A stretch of DNA of 64,000 nt from Paenibacillus odorifer (GTDB lineage: Bacteria > Bacillota > Bacilli > Paenibacillales > Paenibacillaceae), in the NCBI RefSeq assembly GCF_000758725.1, contig NZ_CP009428.1:5642001-5706000 (forward strand), read 5' to 3'. Numbering within the stretch: the stretch's first letter is position 1; each line of letters starts with the position of its first letter. A model generated the notes under the pieces. The model was not told where the DNA came from and did not search any database. It was given only the letters and a program-made list of their open reading frames with translations. Positions 1 to 9,116 of the stretch are shown here, one piece after another. The position numbers and the translations under genes were made by a program.

Positions 1-2
1 GG

Positions 3-92
3 GAAACCTTGCTTCCACAGCTGCTTGTCCTGCTGTTTATTGTGTGGGAGCTGCTTCGGAACAGATCGCCAAAAGCTTCACGAACAGCTTAG
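3..92 (+). CDS. possible C-terminal end of a membrane protein (partial)
   Basis: The frame starting at base 3 is open from the window edge to a TAG at 90-92. It encodes about 29 residues: a hydrophobic stretch (LLPQLLVLLFIVWELL) followed by a basic tail (RNRSPKASRTA). That is the pattern of a last membrane helix with a cytoplasmic end. A second frame (from base 2) is also open until about base 110, so the frame choice is not secure. Function cannot be judged from so short a piece. Confidence 0.3.
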   Translation, partial: ETLLPQLLVLLFIVWELLRNRSPKASRTA

Positions 93-212
93 TTTTATTA
101 ATACAATAGATCTACCGGTCCGTCACGCCCTTGTGGTTACGCCGGTTTAGTCCGGTAATCTCTTGCATTTACAGTCTAATTTATGAAATGGATTCCATAG
201 CAAGCTTTTTAT

Positions 213-240
213 TTGGGAGGTTATTTGCGGACAATATGAT
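213..240 (+). promoter_or_regulatory. candidate sigma-A promoter of the LacI-type gene
   Basis: TTGGGA (213-218) and TATGAT (235-240) are separated by 16 bases and lie 50 bases before the LacI-type start. An 11-bp palindrome, ATGGATTCCAT (188-198), sits just upstream of the -35 and could be an operator for autoregulation. Both are pattern matches only. Confidence 0.4.
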
Positions 241-289
241 AAAATAAAATGACTATACACAAGCACCAAAGGGAGGCTGTTGTACTCTA

Positions 290-1270
290 ATGGCTAATAT
301 TAAAGAAATTGCCCGTATGGCTGGTGTTTCCGTGACAACAGTCTCGCGGGTGCTCAATAATCACCCTTATGTAAGTGAAGTCAAACGAACCGCAGTTCTA
401 ACTACAATTGAAAAATTAAACTACACGCGTAATATGAACGCTGTGCATCTGATCACTGGGCGGACTCAAGCTATAGCTGTTATTATTCCGTATACCAACT
501 TATTTTATTTCTCAGTCATTATAGCAGGCTTGGCTCAAGAAGCACTGCTGGCTCAATACCGGCTCGTTCTGTGCCAAACCGATTATCGTACTGAAGAAGA
601 AATTAAGGTGCTTGAGATGCTGCGCAATAAAGAAATTGACGGTGTGGTTATGGTCTCTTCAACAATGAGCTCAGAAGCTATTGAAGAATATACAGCTTAT
701 GGCCCTATTGTGGTATGTCAGGATAGAGGAGAACGCCAATTTTCTTCTGTATATATTGAGCATTATTCTGCTTTTCGCAGCGGCCTTCAATATTTGAGTG
801 ATAAAGGTTACAGCCATATTGGCTACTGTGAAGGAAGACCACACGGCAGCAGCAGCTCTATCCGACAAATTGCCTTTAGAGACTTTCTGGCGGCTACAGA
901 TCATCCTTACATTGATGAATGGATGATCTATAACTGTGTGACCGAAGAGGACGGTGCCCGCGTACTACACCAACTGCTGCAGATGAAGAATCGTCCTGAT
1001 GCCCTGATTATTTCAGCAGGCGATCATATAGCGGCCGGTTTAATCATCGAAGCTTGGAAAAAGGGTATCCGCATTCCTGAGGATCTGGCCGTCATCGGAT
1101 TTGATGATCAGCCTATCGGCCGAACGTTAGGTCTGACCACTGTAGATAATCAGTTAACTGAAATGGGCATATCCGCTTTTCGGATTATCTATGATCAGAT
1201 CCAGCGAAATGATGGACAACCCGTTCACCGCAAGCTTGAGTACCGTATTATAGAACGCAATACAGTATAG
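290..1270 (+). CDS. LacI/GalR-family transcriptional regulator
   Basis: This 326-residue protein has the family layout. An N-terminal helix-turn-helix (residues about 3-25, IKEIARMAGVSVTTVSRVLN) and hinge are followed by a periplasmic-binding-protein-like sensor domain with the closing GFDDQPIGRTLGLTTV segment. Such proteins bind palindromic operators and respond to a sugar or sugar phosphate. It precedes the amino-sugar operon on the same strand, but a terminator (1312-1357) separates them, so it is probably its own transcript. Control of sugar or GlcNAc use is an inference from position. A GGGAGG sequence lies 13 bases before the ATG, longer than usual, but the N-terminus aligns well with the family HTH. 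Confidence 0.9.
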   Translation: MANIKEIARMAGVSVTTVSRVLNNHPYVSEVKRTAVLTTIEKLNYTRNMNAVHLITGRTQAIAVIIPYTNLFYFSVIIAGLAQEALLAQYRLVLCQTDYRTEEEIKVLEMLRNKEIDGVVMVSSTMSSEAIEEYTAYGPIVVCQDRGERQFSSVYIEHYSAFRSGLQYLSDKGYSHIGYCEGRPHGSSSSIRQIAFRDFLAATDHPYIDEWMIYNCVTEEDGARVLHQLLQMKNRPDALIISAGDHIAAGLIIEAWKKGIRIPEDLAVIGFDDQPIGRTLGLTTVDNQLTEMGISAFRIIYDQIQRNDGQPVHRKLEYRIIERNTV

Positions 1271-1311
1271 CATCCCTTTTATCTTATATCTCCGTCGTAA
1301 TTACATCATTT

Positions 1312-1357
1312 AACGGTCCACTTTGCAGCCTTCTGCGAGTAGGCCGTTTTTTATTTT
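1312..1357 (+). terminator. intrinsic terminator after the LacI-type gene
   Basis: AACGG(T)CC pairs with GGCCGTT across a loop of about 22 bases and is followed by TTTTATTTTT. It lies 42 bases after the stop codon. Confidence 0.7.
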
Positions 1358-1425
1358 TGCATATTCCCCTCTAGTATTCATTTTTATCCCTTGCTTCCGA
1401 ATGGAATTTGTTTTATCCTAAGTAT

Positions 1426-1470
1426 GAAAATAATTTTCTACATTTAGTTAATAATTATAAAAATAATTTC
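1426..1470. promoter_or_regulatory. candidate operator of the RpiR-type regulator
   Basis: GAAAATAATTTTC (1426-1438) is a perfect 13-bp palindrome. A related half-match, AAAAATAATTTC, lies at 1459-1470, just before the ribosome-binding site of the RpiR-type gene. MurR/RpiR regulators commonly bind AT-rich GAAA/TTTC palindromes near their own promoters. Autoregulation of the nag operon is inferred. Confidence 0.5.
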
Positions 1471-1501
1471 AATACCCCATTGAAACGAGGTGGATGAATG
1501 G

Positions 1502-2380
1502 ATGTCCCCAATACTGCATGCACTCGAGCATGAGAAGGCCAAGCTCTCTCAAATGGAACGAAAGCTGGCTGAACGAATTCTCTCCTCACCAGGCGAAATC
1601 GTTCATATGGGCATTACAGAATTAGCAGAACAATGCGGAATAAGCCCGGCAACGATCACACGTTTCTGTAAGGTGCTTCATTTTAAAGGCTTCCCCGACT
1701 TCAAGGTGAAGCTGGCAGCAGAAATTGCTCATAGTGATGCCGCGCCGCAGGATGGTGGCTCTTCTTATCAAGATATTGTAGCAGGCAACCCACTCTCCGT
1801 GATTGTGGAAGCGATGCAGACGAACCATCTGACCTCCATCAGGGACACTACTTCCCTGTTAGATCTGGAGCGACTGCAGGCAGCAGTTAATTTATTGTGC
1901 CAAGCACGCCGCGTTGATCTATACGGGATGGCGACCTCTTCCATTGTTGCTCAGGATTTCTATCAGAAGCTGATCCGCATAGGCGTAAATTGCACTGCTT
2001 TTGCTGATTCCCATATGCAGATTACCTCTGCTTCATCACTCTCCGAAGGTGATGTCGTGTTCGCAGTATCCTATTCGGGAGAGACTCCCGAGACCATTGA
2101 TGCCTTGATGTGTGCGAAGGCTAGCGGAGCAAGCACTATCGCACTAACCTCTTATGGCAGCAGCACCTTGGCTACTCTGGCGGATATCCCCCTATTCTCC
2201 TCATCTTTGGAGAAAGGTATGCGCCGGGGAGACATGGCCTCACGCATAGCTCAGCTTCACATCATTGATATTTTGTTCACTGGAATGGTCAGCACCCGTT
2301 TTGGGGATTTTATTCCTAGACTGGAGCAATCTTATCTCAATGTCCAACAATACCGAAACAAACGAGGAGGACAATCCTAA
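1502..2380 (+). CDS. MurR/RpiR-family regulator with SIS domain
   Basis: The N-terminal HTH_6-type domain (residues about 15-75, including ELAEQCGISPATITRFCK) is followed by a SIS phosphosugar-binding domain (about 120-260) with the VSYSGETPETID segment. This family senses sugar phosphates and usually represses amino-sugar or sugar genes. The frame is open from a GTG at 1490, but the SD ACGAGG is correctly placed for the ATG at 1502, which I prefer. Its stop overlaps the nagB start by one base, so it is the first gene of an operon with nagB and nagA. Glucosamine-6-P or GlcNAc-6-P is the likely effector (inference). Confidence 0.9.
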   Translation: MSPILHALEHEKAKLSQMERKLAERILSSPGEIVHMGITELAEQCGISPATITRFCKVLHFKGFPDFKVKLAAEIAHSDAAPQDGGSSYQDIVAGNPLSVIVEAMQTNHLTSIRDTTSLLDLERLQAAVNLLCQARRVDLYGMATSSIVAQDFYQKLIRIGVNCTAFADSHMQITSASSLSEGDVVFAVSYSGETPETIDALMCAKASGASTIALTSYGSSTLATLADIPLFSSSLEKGMRRGDMASRIAQLHIIDILFTGMVSTRFGDFIPRLEQSYLNVQQYRNKRGGQS

Positions 2381-3108
2381 TGAATATTCTAAAGTTCCAT
2401 AGTGATGAAGATTTCGTACAAACGGGTGCGAATCTTATCGCCAGCCTACTGCAAAGCAATCCTAAAGCCGTGCTCGGTCTTGCGACCGGAAGCTCCCCAG
2501 TTGGTGTTTATGCCAAATTGGTTGAAATGCACCAAAAAGGACTTGTGAGTTTCTCTAAAGCAACTTCCTTTAATCTGGATGAGTATATCGGCTTGCCTGT
2601 CGACCATCCACAGAGCTATCGCAGTTTCATGAACGAGCAATTATTTAACCATATAGATATTGATCCAGGACAGACACATATCCCTAACGGAAACGCAGCG
2701 GATATGGAAGCAGAATGCCTTGCATACGATAAAATGCTGGAAGAAAACGGACCCGTTGACTTGCAGATTCTCGGTATTGGCAGCAACGGCCACATTGGAT
2801 TCAACGAACCCGATGCTAACCTCAGCAGCAAAACCCATGTCGTTGACCTGCTTGATGATACCCGGGAAGCGAATGCCAGATTCTTCGACAGTTTGGACGA
2901 GGTACCTCGGCAAGCGATCACAATGGGCATTGGAGGCATCCTAAAAGCACGCCAAATTCTCTTATTAGTTCGTGGTGCCGGCAAAGCTGAAGCCATCCGC
3001 AATGCTGTTGAAGGCCCGATTACAACCCAATGCCCTGCATCCTTGCTGCAGAGCCATCCAAATGTAATCGTTCTCGTAGATGAAGGAGCAGGCAAATGGC
3101 TGAAATAA
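2380..3108 (+). CDS. nagB: glucosamine-6-phosphate deaminase
   Basis: This enzyme converts glucosamine-6-P to fructose-6-P and ammonia, the last step of GlcNAc catabolism. The 242-residue length matches Bacillus-type NagB. Visible signatures are the phosphate loop LATGSSPVGVY, FNLDEYIGL with the catalytic Asp, and the active-site loop GSNGHIGFNEP with its His and Glu. The start is preceded by AACGAGGAGG. It overlaps the upstream RpiR gene by one base and the downstream nagA by 13 bases, which points to translational coupling. Confidence 0.97.
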   Translation: MNILKFHSDEDFVQTGANLIASLLQSNPKAVLGLATGSSPVGVYAKLVEMHQKGLVSFSKATSFNLDEYIGLPVDHPQSYRSFMNEQLFNHIDIDPGQTHIPNGNAADMEAECLAYDKMLEENGPVDLQILGIGSNGHIGFNEPDANLSSKTHVVDLLDDTREANARFFDSLDEVPRQAITMGIGGILKARQILLLVRGAGKAEAIRNAVEGPITTQCPASLLQSHPNVIVLVDEGAGKWLK

Positions 3109-4283
3109 ATAAAGAACTAGAACAGTTGCTGTTCGGTAAGGTACTGACTCCCCAAGGTTTAATTGAGCATGGTGTGATTGCCGTATCTGGAGAGCAGATC
3201 CACTATGCTGGCGATGCGGCTTGGCTCCCAGAGCGTTACGCTCATTGGCCTGCCAGTGGTCAAGCAACGGATCTTCTGATCCCCGGATTTGTAGATGTAC
3301 ATGTTCATGGTGGAGCTGGCCACGACTTTATGTACAGTGATACTGAATCGCTGAATGCCATCACTAAGTTCCATAGTTCCCAAGGAACAACAACAATGCT
3401 GGCTACAACCATGACCGCTTCCAAGTCTGCTATTGACCAAGTATTCTCCGAAGTCAGCGCTTATCGTGCTGCTGAAATGCCTTACACACAAATTGCAGGC
3501 ATGCATCTGGAAGGACCCTTCATCAGCCCGAAATGGTCCGGCGCACAAAATCCAGAGCATATTGTTCCTGCCAATATTGAGTGGCTAGCACAATGGGAGA
3601 ACGATTATCCAGGAATGATCCGGCAAGTCACGCTTGCTCCGGAACGTGAAGGTGCCCTCGAAGCTATTCTCTGGCTGCGCAAGCACGGTATAACTGCAGC
3701 GCTCGGGCATACGGATGCTTCCTTTGAAGAGGTTATTGCCGCAGCAGATGCTGGACTTAACCAAGCTGTGCATATGTTCAATGCGATGACACCCCTACAT
3801 CACCGTAAACCTGGAGCGGCTGGAGCTATTTTGTTCGATAAACGCATTCGCGCAGAGATTATAGCCGACGGGATTCATGTTCATCCCGCAGCCATTTCTA
3901 TATTGACCCGTCTCAAGAAAGAGAACAATTTATTACTGATTACTGATGCCATGTCTGCAACTGGACTTAGTGATGGTGAATATACAATTGGTGATTTACC
4001 TGTACTCGTTCAAAATGGCATCGCCACCCTTAAAGATAATCCTGCTGCTCTAGCTGGAAGCACACTAACGATGATTCGCGGCTTCCGTTATCTGATCCAA
4101 GAGGTAGGACTCAGCTTGGAAGAAGCCTCCCGTGCTGCAAGCCTTACGCCAGCGGCGTCCATTGGAATGGAGCGTAGCATTGGTTCCTTGGAGGCTGGAA
4201 AACGCGGCGATATCCTGCGCCTTGATGCTGAATTTAATATTTGCGGCGTATGGATCGGCGGACGTCCAATCACCACTTCATAA
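3096..4283 (+). CDS. nagA: N-acetylglucosamine-6-phosphate deacetylase
   Basis: This enzyme removes acetate from GlcNAc-6-P to give GlcN-6-P for NagB. The 395 residues show amidohydrolase features in order: VDVHVHGG metal site, HLEGPFIS, GHTDASFE, HMFNAMTPLHHRKPG, and ITDAMSATGL near the catalytic Asp. The ATG lies inside the 3' end of nagB with the SD GAAGGAG within nagB. Together with nagB and the RpiR regulator it forms a compact three-gene operon closed by a strong terminator. Confidence 0.96.
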   Translation: MAEINKELEQLLFGKVLTPQGLIEHGVIAVSGEQIHYAGDAAWLPERYAHWPASGQATDLLIPGFVDVHVHGGAGHDFMYSDTESLNAITKFHSSQGTTTMLATTMTASKSAIDQVFSEVSAYRAAEMPYTQIAGMHLEGPFISPKWSGAQNPEHIVPANIEWLAQWENDYPGMIRQVTLAPEREGALEAILWLRKHGITAALGHTDASFEEVIAAADAGLNQAVHMFNAMTPLHHRKPGAAGAILFDKRIRAEIIADGIHVHPAAISILTRLKKENNLLLITDAMSATGLSDGEYTIGDLPVLVQNGIATLKDNPAALAGSTLTMIRGFRYLIQEVGLSLEEASRAASLTPAASIGMERSIGSLEAGKRGDILRLDAEFNICGVWIGGRPITTS

Positions 4284-4297
4284 AATTAGCTCCAAAC

Positions 4298-4343
4298 AAA
4301 AAAGCAACAATTCTCTCCAGATGGTGAGATTGTTGCTTTTTTA
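4298..4343. terminator. bidirectional terminator between nagA and the spore lipoprotein gene
   Basis: AAAAAGCAACAAT pairs with ATTGTTGCTTTTT, giving a long stem with T runs on both strands. It separates two convergent genes. Confidence 0.85.
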
Positions 4344-4361
4344 TTTAGATCACAATAATCA

Positions 4362-5399
4362 TTAATAATTACGTGTTGGGAAAATTCGTTCAACCATGGT
4401 ACGGAATTCATCCACAAATCCTTTTATCGGATGACCAGCACGAGCCTCTTCAGCATAAACATTAGCGCGTTCCACGAAGTCAGGATTTGCTGATACGTAT
4501 ACATCCTTAATTCTCGCATCATGTTTTTTAACTTCTGCAGCAATTTTATCTTTAATTGCTTTGGTAACTGTTTCTGTTTCTCTTGTATTTATGGTGTTAT
4601 TTGTGTTATTTGAGTTATTCGTGCTATTGGTGTTGTACATATGCGTCGAATTACTTCTGTAATTCGTGTCATGGGTACTAGGAGTGGTACTGCGCATGCC
4701 CATGCCCATTCCAGTTCCCATACCTTTTCCCATCCCCATATCTACATCATGTTTCGAGCCATCGCTGTTCAGCAGAGGACCATTATTATAAGTATGGTTT
4801 CTTGTCGTACCTGTTCCCATAGTACCTGTACCTGTACCCAACATACCCGCTCCCAAATTACCCATACCATTGATTCCATTTCTGGTTGCCGGTCCAGTAC
4901 TTGTTGTACCAGGAACTGTATTTACAGTACCTCTTAAGGCTCCGTTCATACCATTTGTTACAGCTCCAGTATCATTCATTCCATCACGGCCAATTTTCAC
5001 TCTTCCTGTACCAGACATTACGCCAGTCGGTCCATAATTGTGAGGAGTGGTTGAAGATTTTGCCCGATACGATGGAGTCCCTTTGGCACGCAGGCCAGCA
5101 GTTGCATCATTTAAAGTTACTGCTACATACGCGCTTTTACCTGCAAGCATTACATTCGCTGAACGGACTTCAGGCATAGCAGCAATCCGGTCTGCAAGCT
5201 CCTGACTAACTTCCATCTTAGTGATGTTATGCGTGCCACCGTGTACGGAATTTACACCAATACGCCCATCATTTACTCCCCGGACACTATTGGTTTGCAC
5301 ATTAGATTTTTCTGCCGTATTGGTTCCACACCCTGTAATACTCACCAAGCCGAGAAGCAATGCAGCTGAGACTGACATACTGATCTTGGATCGCAACAT
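4362..5399 (-). CDS. YhcN/YlaJ-type sporulation lipoprotein, Met/Gly-rich
   Basis: The N-terminus is a lipoprotein signal ending in a SITGC lipobox. The C-terminal ~70 residues (AIKDKIAAEVKKHDARIKDVYVS...) resemble the YhcN/YlaJ spore lipoprotein family. Between them is a long low-complexity part with Gly-Thr and Gly-Met runs (GMGKGMGTGMGMGMRS) and an Asn/Thr stretch. The open frame extends to 5414, but GGAGG sits 8 bases before the ATG at 5399, so that start is used (345 residues). Family members are spore inner-membrane or coat-associated lipoproteins linked to germination. The Met-rich insert is unusual. Confidence 0.8.
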   Translation of the reverse strand: MLRSKISMSVSAALLLGLVSITGCGTNTAEKSNVQTNSVRGVNDGRIGVNSVHGGTHNITKMEVSQELADRIAAMPEVRSANVMLAGKSAYVAVTLNDATAGLRAKGTPSYRAKSSTTPHNYGPTGVMSGTGRVKIGRDGMNDTGAVTNGMNGALRGTVNTVPGTTSTGPATRNGINGMGNLGAGMLGTGTGTMGTGTTRNHTYNNGPLLNSDGSKHDVDMGMGKGMGTGMGMGMRSTTPSTHDTNYRSNSTHMYNTNSTNNSNNTNNTINTRETETVTKAIKDKIAAEVKKHDARIKDVYVSANPDFVERANVYAEEARAGHPIKGFVDEFRTMVERIFPTRNY

Positions 5400-5600
5400 G
5401 AATTCATCCTCCATCTCTAATGTTGTATGTGTGCAGTGTACGATCGTTAGGATGACCTTCTGAAGAACAAGCTATCCTGAAAGGATTTGGAACTATGCCA
5501 CTTTGACCGTCACCCGCGAGTGCAGATCGGCGTATCTTATAAACAGTAAGCCATATCTCAACAAGTCGGTATTGCTCCGCAAAAGTCAGGAGGCTTGTGC

Positions 5601-6668
5601 ATGAAAGTTCTATTTACGTTTTATGTACCGAGTGGCGGGGTGGAGACATTAAATAAGCTGCGATGTGAAAGTCTCCAGCGAAGTGGGATCGAATGCCATG
5701 TTTTATATCTAATGCCGGGTTCAGGCCAGAATACGACCAATTTTCCGGTATTTGTCTCATCTTCAGATGAAGAAATTAAAAATTTGCTGGATACCCATAA
5801 TTACGATGCTATTATTGTTACATCAGATTATTTATTACTGAAACGTCTGCGTGAACTCGGTTACCGCGGTATTATGATATACGAATCTCAAGGCCTTGGA
5901 AAACGCAGTCATGCGGAAACTCTGATCAGAGATGCTGTCCCTTATTTACGTTCTTATTGTAATGCGGTACTAATCCCGCCAACCGATCATTTGTTGGAGC
6001 TGTTTATTGAAATCTGTCCCTGGCTGCATCGTTATGTAATTCCGAATATTGTTGATGTCCAGTCCTTTCAGCATATCCCTGCTGAACCTCCGGCTAATCC
6101 GGTTATCGCTTGGGTAGGCCGGCTAGAGAGCAATAAAAATTGGCGGGAATACTTGAGAATCGCCCATGAAATTCGCCTTTATAAACCAGATCTTCATTTG
6201 TGGATGTTCCATGATCCTAATTTAGCCGCAGAGGATCAAAAACAATCCTTTCAGGAGGAGCTACACGCCTTAGGGCTGAATGATCGTCTAAGTACTTTTA
6301 CCAATATTCCTAATCATGTAATGCCGATTTATTATTCCTCGATAGCCAATTCTGGTGGATTCCTGTTAGCCACCTCCATTACAGAAGGATTTGGATATGC
6401 TGTTGCCGAAGCGATTTGCTGCACTTGTCCAGTACTTAGTACAGATTCCGATGGTGTTAGATCCTTTATTGTTCATAATGTCACGGGTAAATTTTACCCG
6501 CTTGGCAATATTCCAACTGCCGTCAACGAAGGACTGGAGCTTATGAACAATATTCCTCTGCGAGAGGGTCTCCGCCAGCAAGGAAGAGGATATATGGTCT
6601 CACGCTTCGGAACCGAGAAGTATGCGCAGTCTTTTCGTGAAATGATGAATTCATATGCCATCTTCTAA
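5601..6668 (+). CDS. family 4-type glycosyltransferase
   Basis: This is a GT-B glycosyltransferase of about 355 residues. The second Rossmann half contains WVGRLESNKNW and the donor-binding segment ITEGFGYAVAEAICCTCPVLSTDSDG. The frame opens with TTG at 5595, but SD AGGAGG places the start at the ATG 5601. It is transcribed alone, convergent with the long minus-strand glycosylation cluster that begins after the shared terminator. The acceptor is unknown; a role in the same surface glycan is inferred from position. Confidence 0.82.
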   Translation: MKVLFTFYVPSGGVETLNKLRCESLQRSGIECHVLYLMPGSGQNTTNFPVFVSSSDEEIKNLLDTHNYDAIIVTSDYLLLKRLRELGYRGIMIYESQGLGKRSHAETLIRDAVPYLRSYCNAVLIPPTDHLLELFIEICPWLHRYVIPNIVDVQSFQHIPAEPPANPVIAWVGRLESNKNWREYLRIAHEIRLYKPDLHLWMFHDPNLAAEDQKQSFQEELHALGLNDRLSTFTNIPNHVMPIYYSSIANSGGFLLATSITEGFGYAVAEAICCTCPVLSTDSDGVRSFIVHNVTGKFYPLGNIPTAVNEGLELMNNIPLREGLRQQGRGYMVSRFGTEKYAQSFREMMNSYAIF

Positions 6669-6680
6669 CCGAAATCAAGC

Positions 6681-6726
6681 AAAAAAACCTTCAAGCCACT
6701 TCTCAAGTGGTACTGAAGGTTTTTTA
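6681..6726. terminator. bidirectional terminator between convergent glycosyltransferase genes
   Basis: AAAAAACCTTCA and CCACTT pair with AAGTGG and TGAAGGTTTTTT around a CTC loop. T runs on both strands suit both convergent genes. Confidence 0.85.
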
Positions 6727-6744
6727 TATTTTAAGGACATATTA

Positions 6745-7782
6745 CTAAGAGTTCCTCGCTACGATCTCAAACAGTGCATTCTGAAACAATTGTGTGCTTT
6801 TTTCCCAAGTGAAATGCTGTGAATCCTGCTCCCCCTTACGAGCCAGCCGCTGGCGTAAATCCGGGTCTTTAATTAAGGTTATGATATCATCCGCGAGCCG
6901 ATTCTCAAACCGGTAGGACATTAAGCAGTTGTGGCCATGCCTGCCATATTCCATATTCCCACCGGAGTAAACAGTAACGAGTGCTGCTCCACAACGCATA
7001 GCCTCGATGCCTGGTAGCGATCCCGTATCATACGTACTTGAGCTTACAAAAATATCACTCTCACTATAATGGTAACAAAGTTCAGTATCATTTGCAGGAG
7101 TCCTTATATGATATCGTTCATCCATTAATAAAGTTTGCAGTGTAGTCGACTCAGCAAATTCACCAGGAGGAATAATCAAATAAAGTTCAACTTCTGGATG
7201 AAGTCTTCTGACCCGATTTAACTGTTCAAGCAAATAATCTTGTTCACGATGACCTGAGAATCCTCCCTCCGGCTTTCGCATAACCGCGGAAACTACAAGC
7301 TTATTTTCAGGTTCACGAATGTTCAGGTTTCTAAAAACAGGATTCACACCAATGGGCACGATTGTCCCCTTAATGCCATGATTCATCTGGACGATTTCTT
7401 GCTGCCAGCGGGAAAGTACGAGCAGATTGCTGGTTAAACTATAAGATGCAAAAGAACGGCTATTGTCAGGTAAAAAAGTGGGCTCGTAGCAAAGTGCTAA
7501 GCGAATATGAATCCCTTTCCCCTCATTACTTGCCTGCTGCGATACCTCGACTGTGGTATAAAAGTTGGAGACAATCACGTCCCCCACTGGAAAATCGCTG
7601 GCCGACAAATCATCATCTGCCGCATAACGCAATTCACAATTTATCTCGTATTCAACGACACCATCGCTGGGCAAGAGGATCGTAATTTCATGACCGATCT
7701 CTGACAGACGATTAGCCAGTTCTGCCAGCATCCGTTGTGCTCCGCCCCTAGATAGAGTTAGAACAGGAAATATTAATTTCAT
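6745..7782 (-). CDS. family 4-type glycosyltransferase
   Basis: This 345-residue GT-B enzyme begins with the glycine-rich FPVLTLSRGGAQRMLAELA motif typical of GT4 N-termini. It carries the donor-site segment YDTGSLPGIEAMRCGAALV, with an E-x7-E-like spacing. It is the last gene of the minus-strand cluster, overlapping the upstream GT2 by 4 bases (ATGA), and is followed by a terminator. A role in extending a cell-surface or spore-surface glycan is inferred. Confidence 0.83.
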   Translation of the reverse strand: MKLIFPVLTLSRGGAQRMLAELANRLSEIGHEITILLPSDGVVEYEINCELRYAADDDLSASDFPVGDVIVSNFYTTVEVSQQASNEGKGIHIRLALCYEPTFLPDNSRSFASYSLTSNLLVLSRWQQEIVQMNHGIKGTIVPIGVNPVFRNLNIREPENKLVVSAVMRKPEGGFSGHREQDYLLEQLNRVRRLHPEVELYLIIPPGEFAESTTLQTLLMDERYHIRTPANDTELCYHYSESDIFVSSSTYDTGSLPGIEAMRCGAALVTVYSGGNMEYGRHGHNCLMSYRFENRLADDIITLIKDPDLRQRLARKGEQDSQHFTWEKSTQLFQNALFEIVARNS

Positions 7783-8501
7783 TCCCCTCTCTCCTTTAGC
7801 AGCAGATGCGATAGAACCCCGTGATGTTTTGCTTGTACCAGTTCTATCTCTCTTTTCTGCGCCTCACTATGAATCACTGAGCCCATCTCTTGATGCACTC
7901 GATAATCAAGCTGCGGATGCTCAATATAAGACCAGCTAAAATGCGGTAAAATACGCAGCCATAAATCATAATCTTGAGTATATAACAACATTTCATCGAA
8001 CGTTCCTACAGCACGAAATATATCCATATGAAGAAGAACTGTACTCCCATTCACCGGACAACCCAACATCATAGTCTCAATAAAATGGGCCCTGCTGCTA
8101 AAAAGCATACTTACCGTATCTGAGATCCGTTCTCCCTGCTCATTTATATAATAATAGGCTGTATAGTTAAATAAAGTGCCCGTACTTTTGAGCTTTTCTA
8201 TTTGGTTTTTGATTTTATCCGGGTGAAATTGATCATCTGCACTGAGCCAGGCAAAATACGTTCCGGTAGCCACTTCTATCCCTTTGTTCAAAGCAGAGGC
8301 CGTCCCGCCATTATCCTTTTGTATATAAATGATCCTGTCACGGAAGGGAGTCAACTTCTCCAGCCATAGGGTAGAACCGTCGTCGACTACAATGAGTTCT
8401 ATATTCGGATAGCTTTGATTCAAGACACTTTGGATGGCGAGATCCACATACGAACAGTTATAAAATGGGATGATCACCGATACTTTAGGTTCTTCACTCA
8501 T
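7779..8501 (-). CDS. family 2 glycosyltransferase
   Basis: This 240-residue GT-A enzyme has the opening VSVIIPFYNCSYVDLAIQSVLNQSYPNIELIVVDDGS, a GGTASALNKGIEVATG segment and a DDQFHPDK metal-binding DxD-like site. It is closely similar in layout to the GT2 at 9117-9833, so the two are probably paralogues (both have PFYNC and GGTASALN). SD AAGGAGG precedes the ATG. Confidence 0.87.
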   Translation of the reverse strand: MSEEPKVSVIIPFYNCSYVDLAIQSVLNQSYPNIELIVVDDGSTLWLEKLTPFRDRIIYIQKDNGGTASALNKGIEVATGTYFAWLSADDQFHPDKIKNQIEKLKSTGTLFNYTAYYYINEQGERISDTVSMLFSSRAHFIETMMLGCPVNGSTVLLHMDIFRAVGTFDEMLLYTQDYDLWLRILPHFSWSYIEHPQLDYRVHQEMGSVIHSEAQKREIELVQAKHHGVLSHLLLKERGE

Positions 8502-8535
8502 ACGCGCTCACCTCCTTCACCCGGAGCTCAACTTT

Positions 8536-9111
8536 TTATACTGTTTTACAAGCAAGCAAGGCATCTACTGGTGCATGGTCTTCACCGAACGCTTCTCGAA
8601 ACGATGGGTTTTGGGCATGATGGAAGCCTTTCAGTACCGTTACCTCATACCCCAGTGCAATAAAATCCTCCGGCTCCCATCCGCTCCGGTGCTTTTGATA
8701 ATGCTCCCCCTGCAAATGATAATGATCCATACCCTCCTGTGGAAAAAAGCCCCGAGGGGTAAATACAACTACTCGGTTATTGGCGATTCTTTCGGCCATC
8801 CCGAGCAGTGTCTTCGCTTCATTTTTATTAAAGTGCTCTATTGAATCAATAAAGGTAACCGCTGAAAATGTTTTGGGGAGGAACAATTTATCCATATGAC
8901 TGGCATCTGCATGTACCGGAATAATATGAGGTGCCTTATATTGACGATGCAGCAGGTACGGCCTGTGAATTTCTAATCCAAGCACTACTGCGGCTTCATA
9001 TCGTTCAAGCAGGGTACCGGTGCCGCTGCCGATATCCAGAATACTCTCGCAGAATTTCAACTGTTCCAGTAAGACTGGCAGAAAGTCATTCACTTCAATT
9101 TCCCGGTACAT
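8536..9111 (-). CDS. class I SAM-dependent methyltransferase
   Basis: The 191 residues show the methyltransferase Rossmann fold: motif I SILDIGSGTGTLLERY, an acidic strand end (VVLGLEIHRP), HADASHMDKL, and FIDSIEHFNK as motif IV. It lies between two GT2 genes in the same operon, so the likely substrate is a sugar or glycan end. Glycan capping by methylation is a possibility, not shown. Confidence 0.8.
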   Translation of the reverse strand: MYREIEVNDFLPVLLEQLKFCESILDIGSGTGTLLERYEAAVVLGLEIHRPYLLHRQYKAPHIIPVHADASHMDKLFLPKTFSAVTFIDSIEHFNKNEAKTLLGMAERIANNRVVVFTPRGFFPQEGMDHYHLQGEHYQKHRSGWEPEDFIALGYEVTVLKGFHHAQNPSFREAFGEDHAPVDALLACKTV

Positions 9112-9116
9112 TACCT

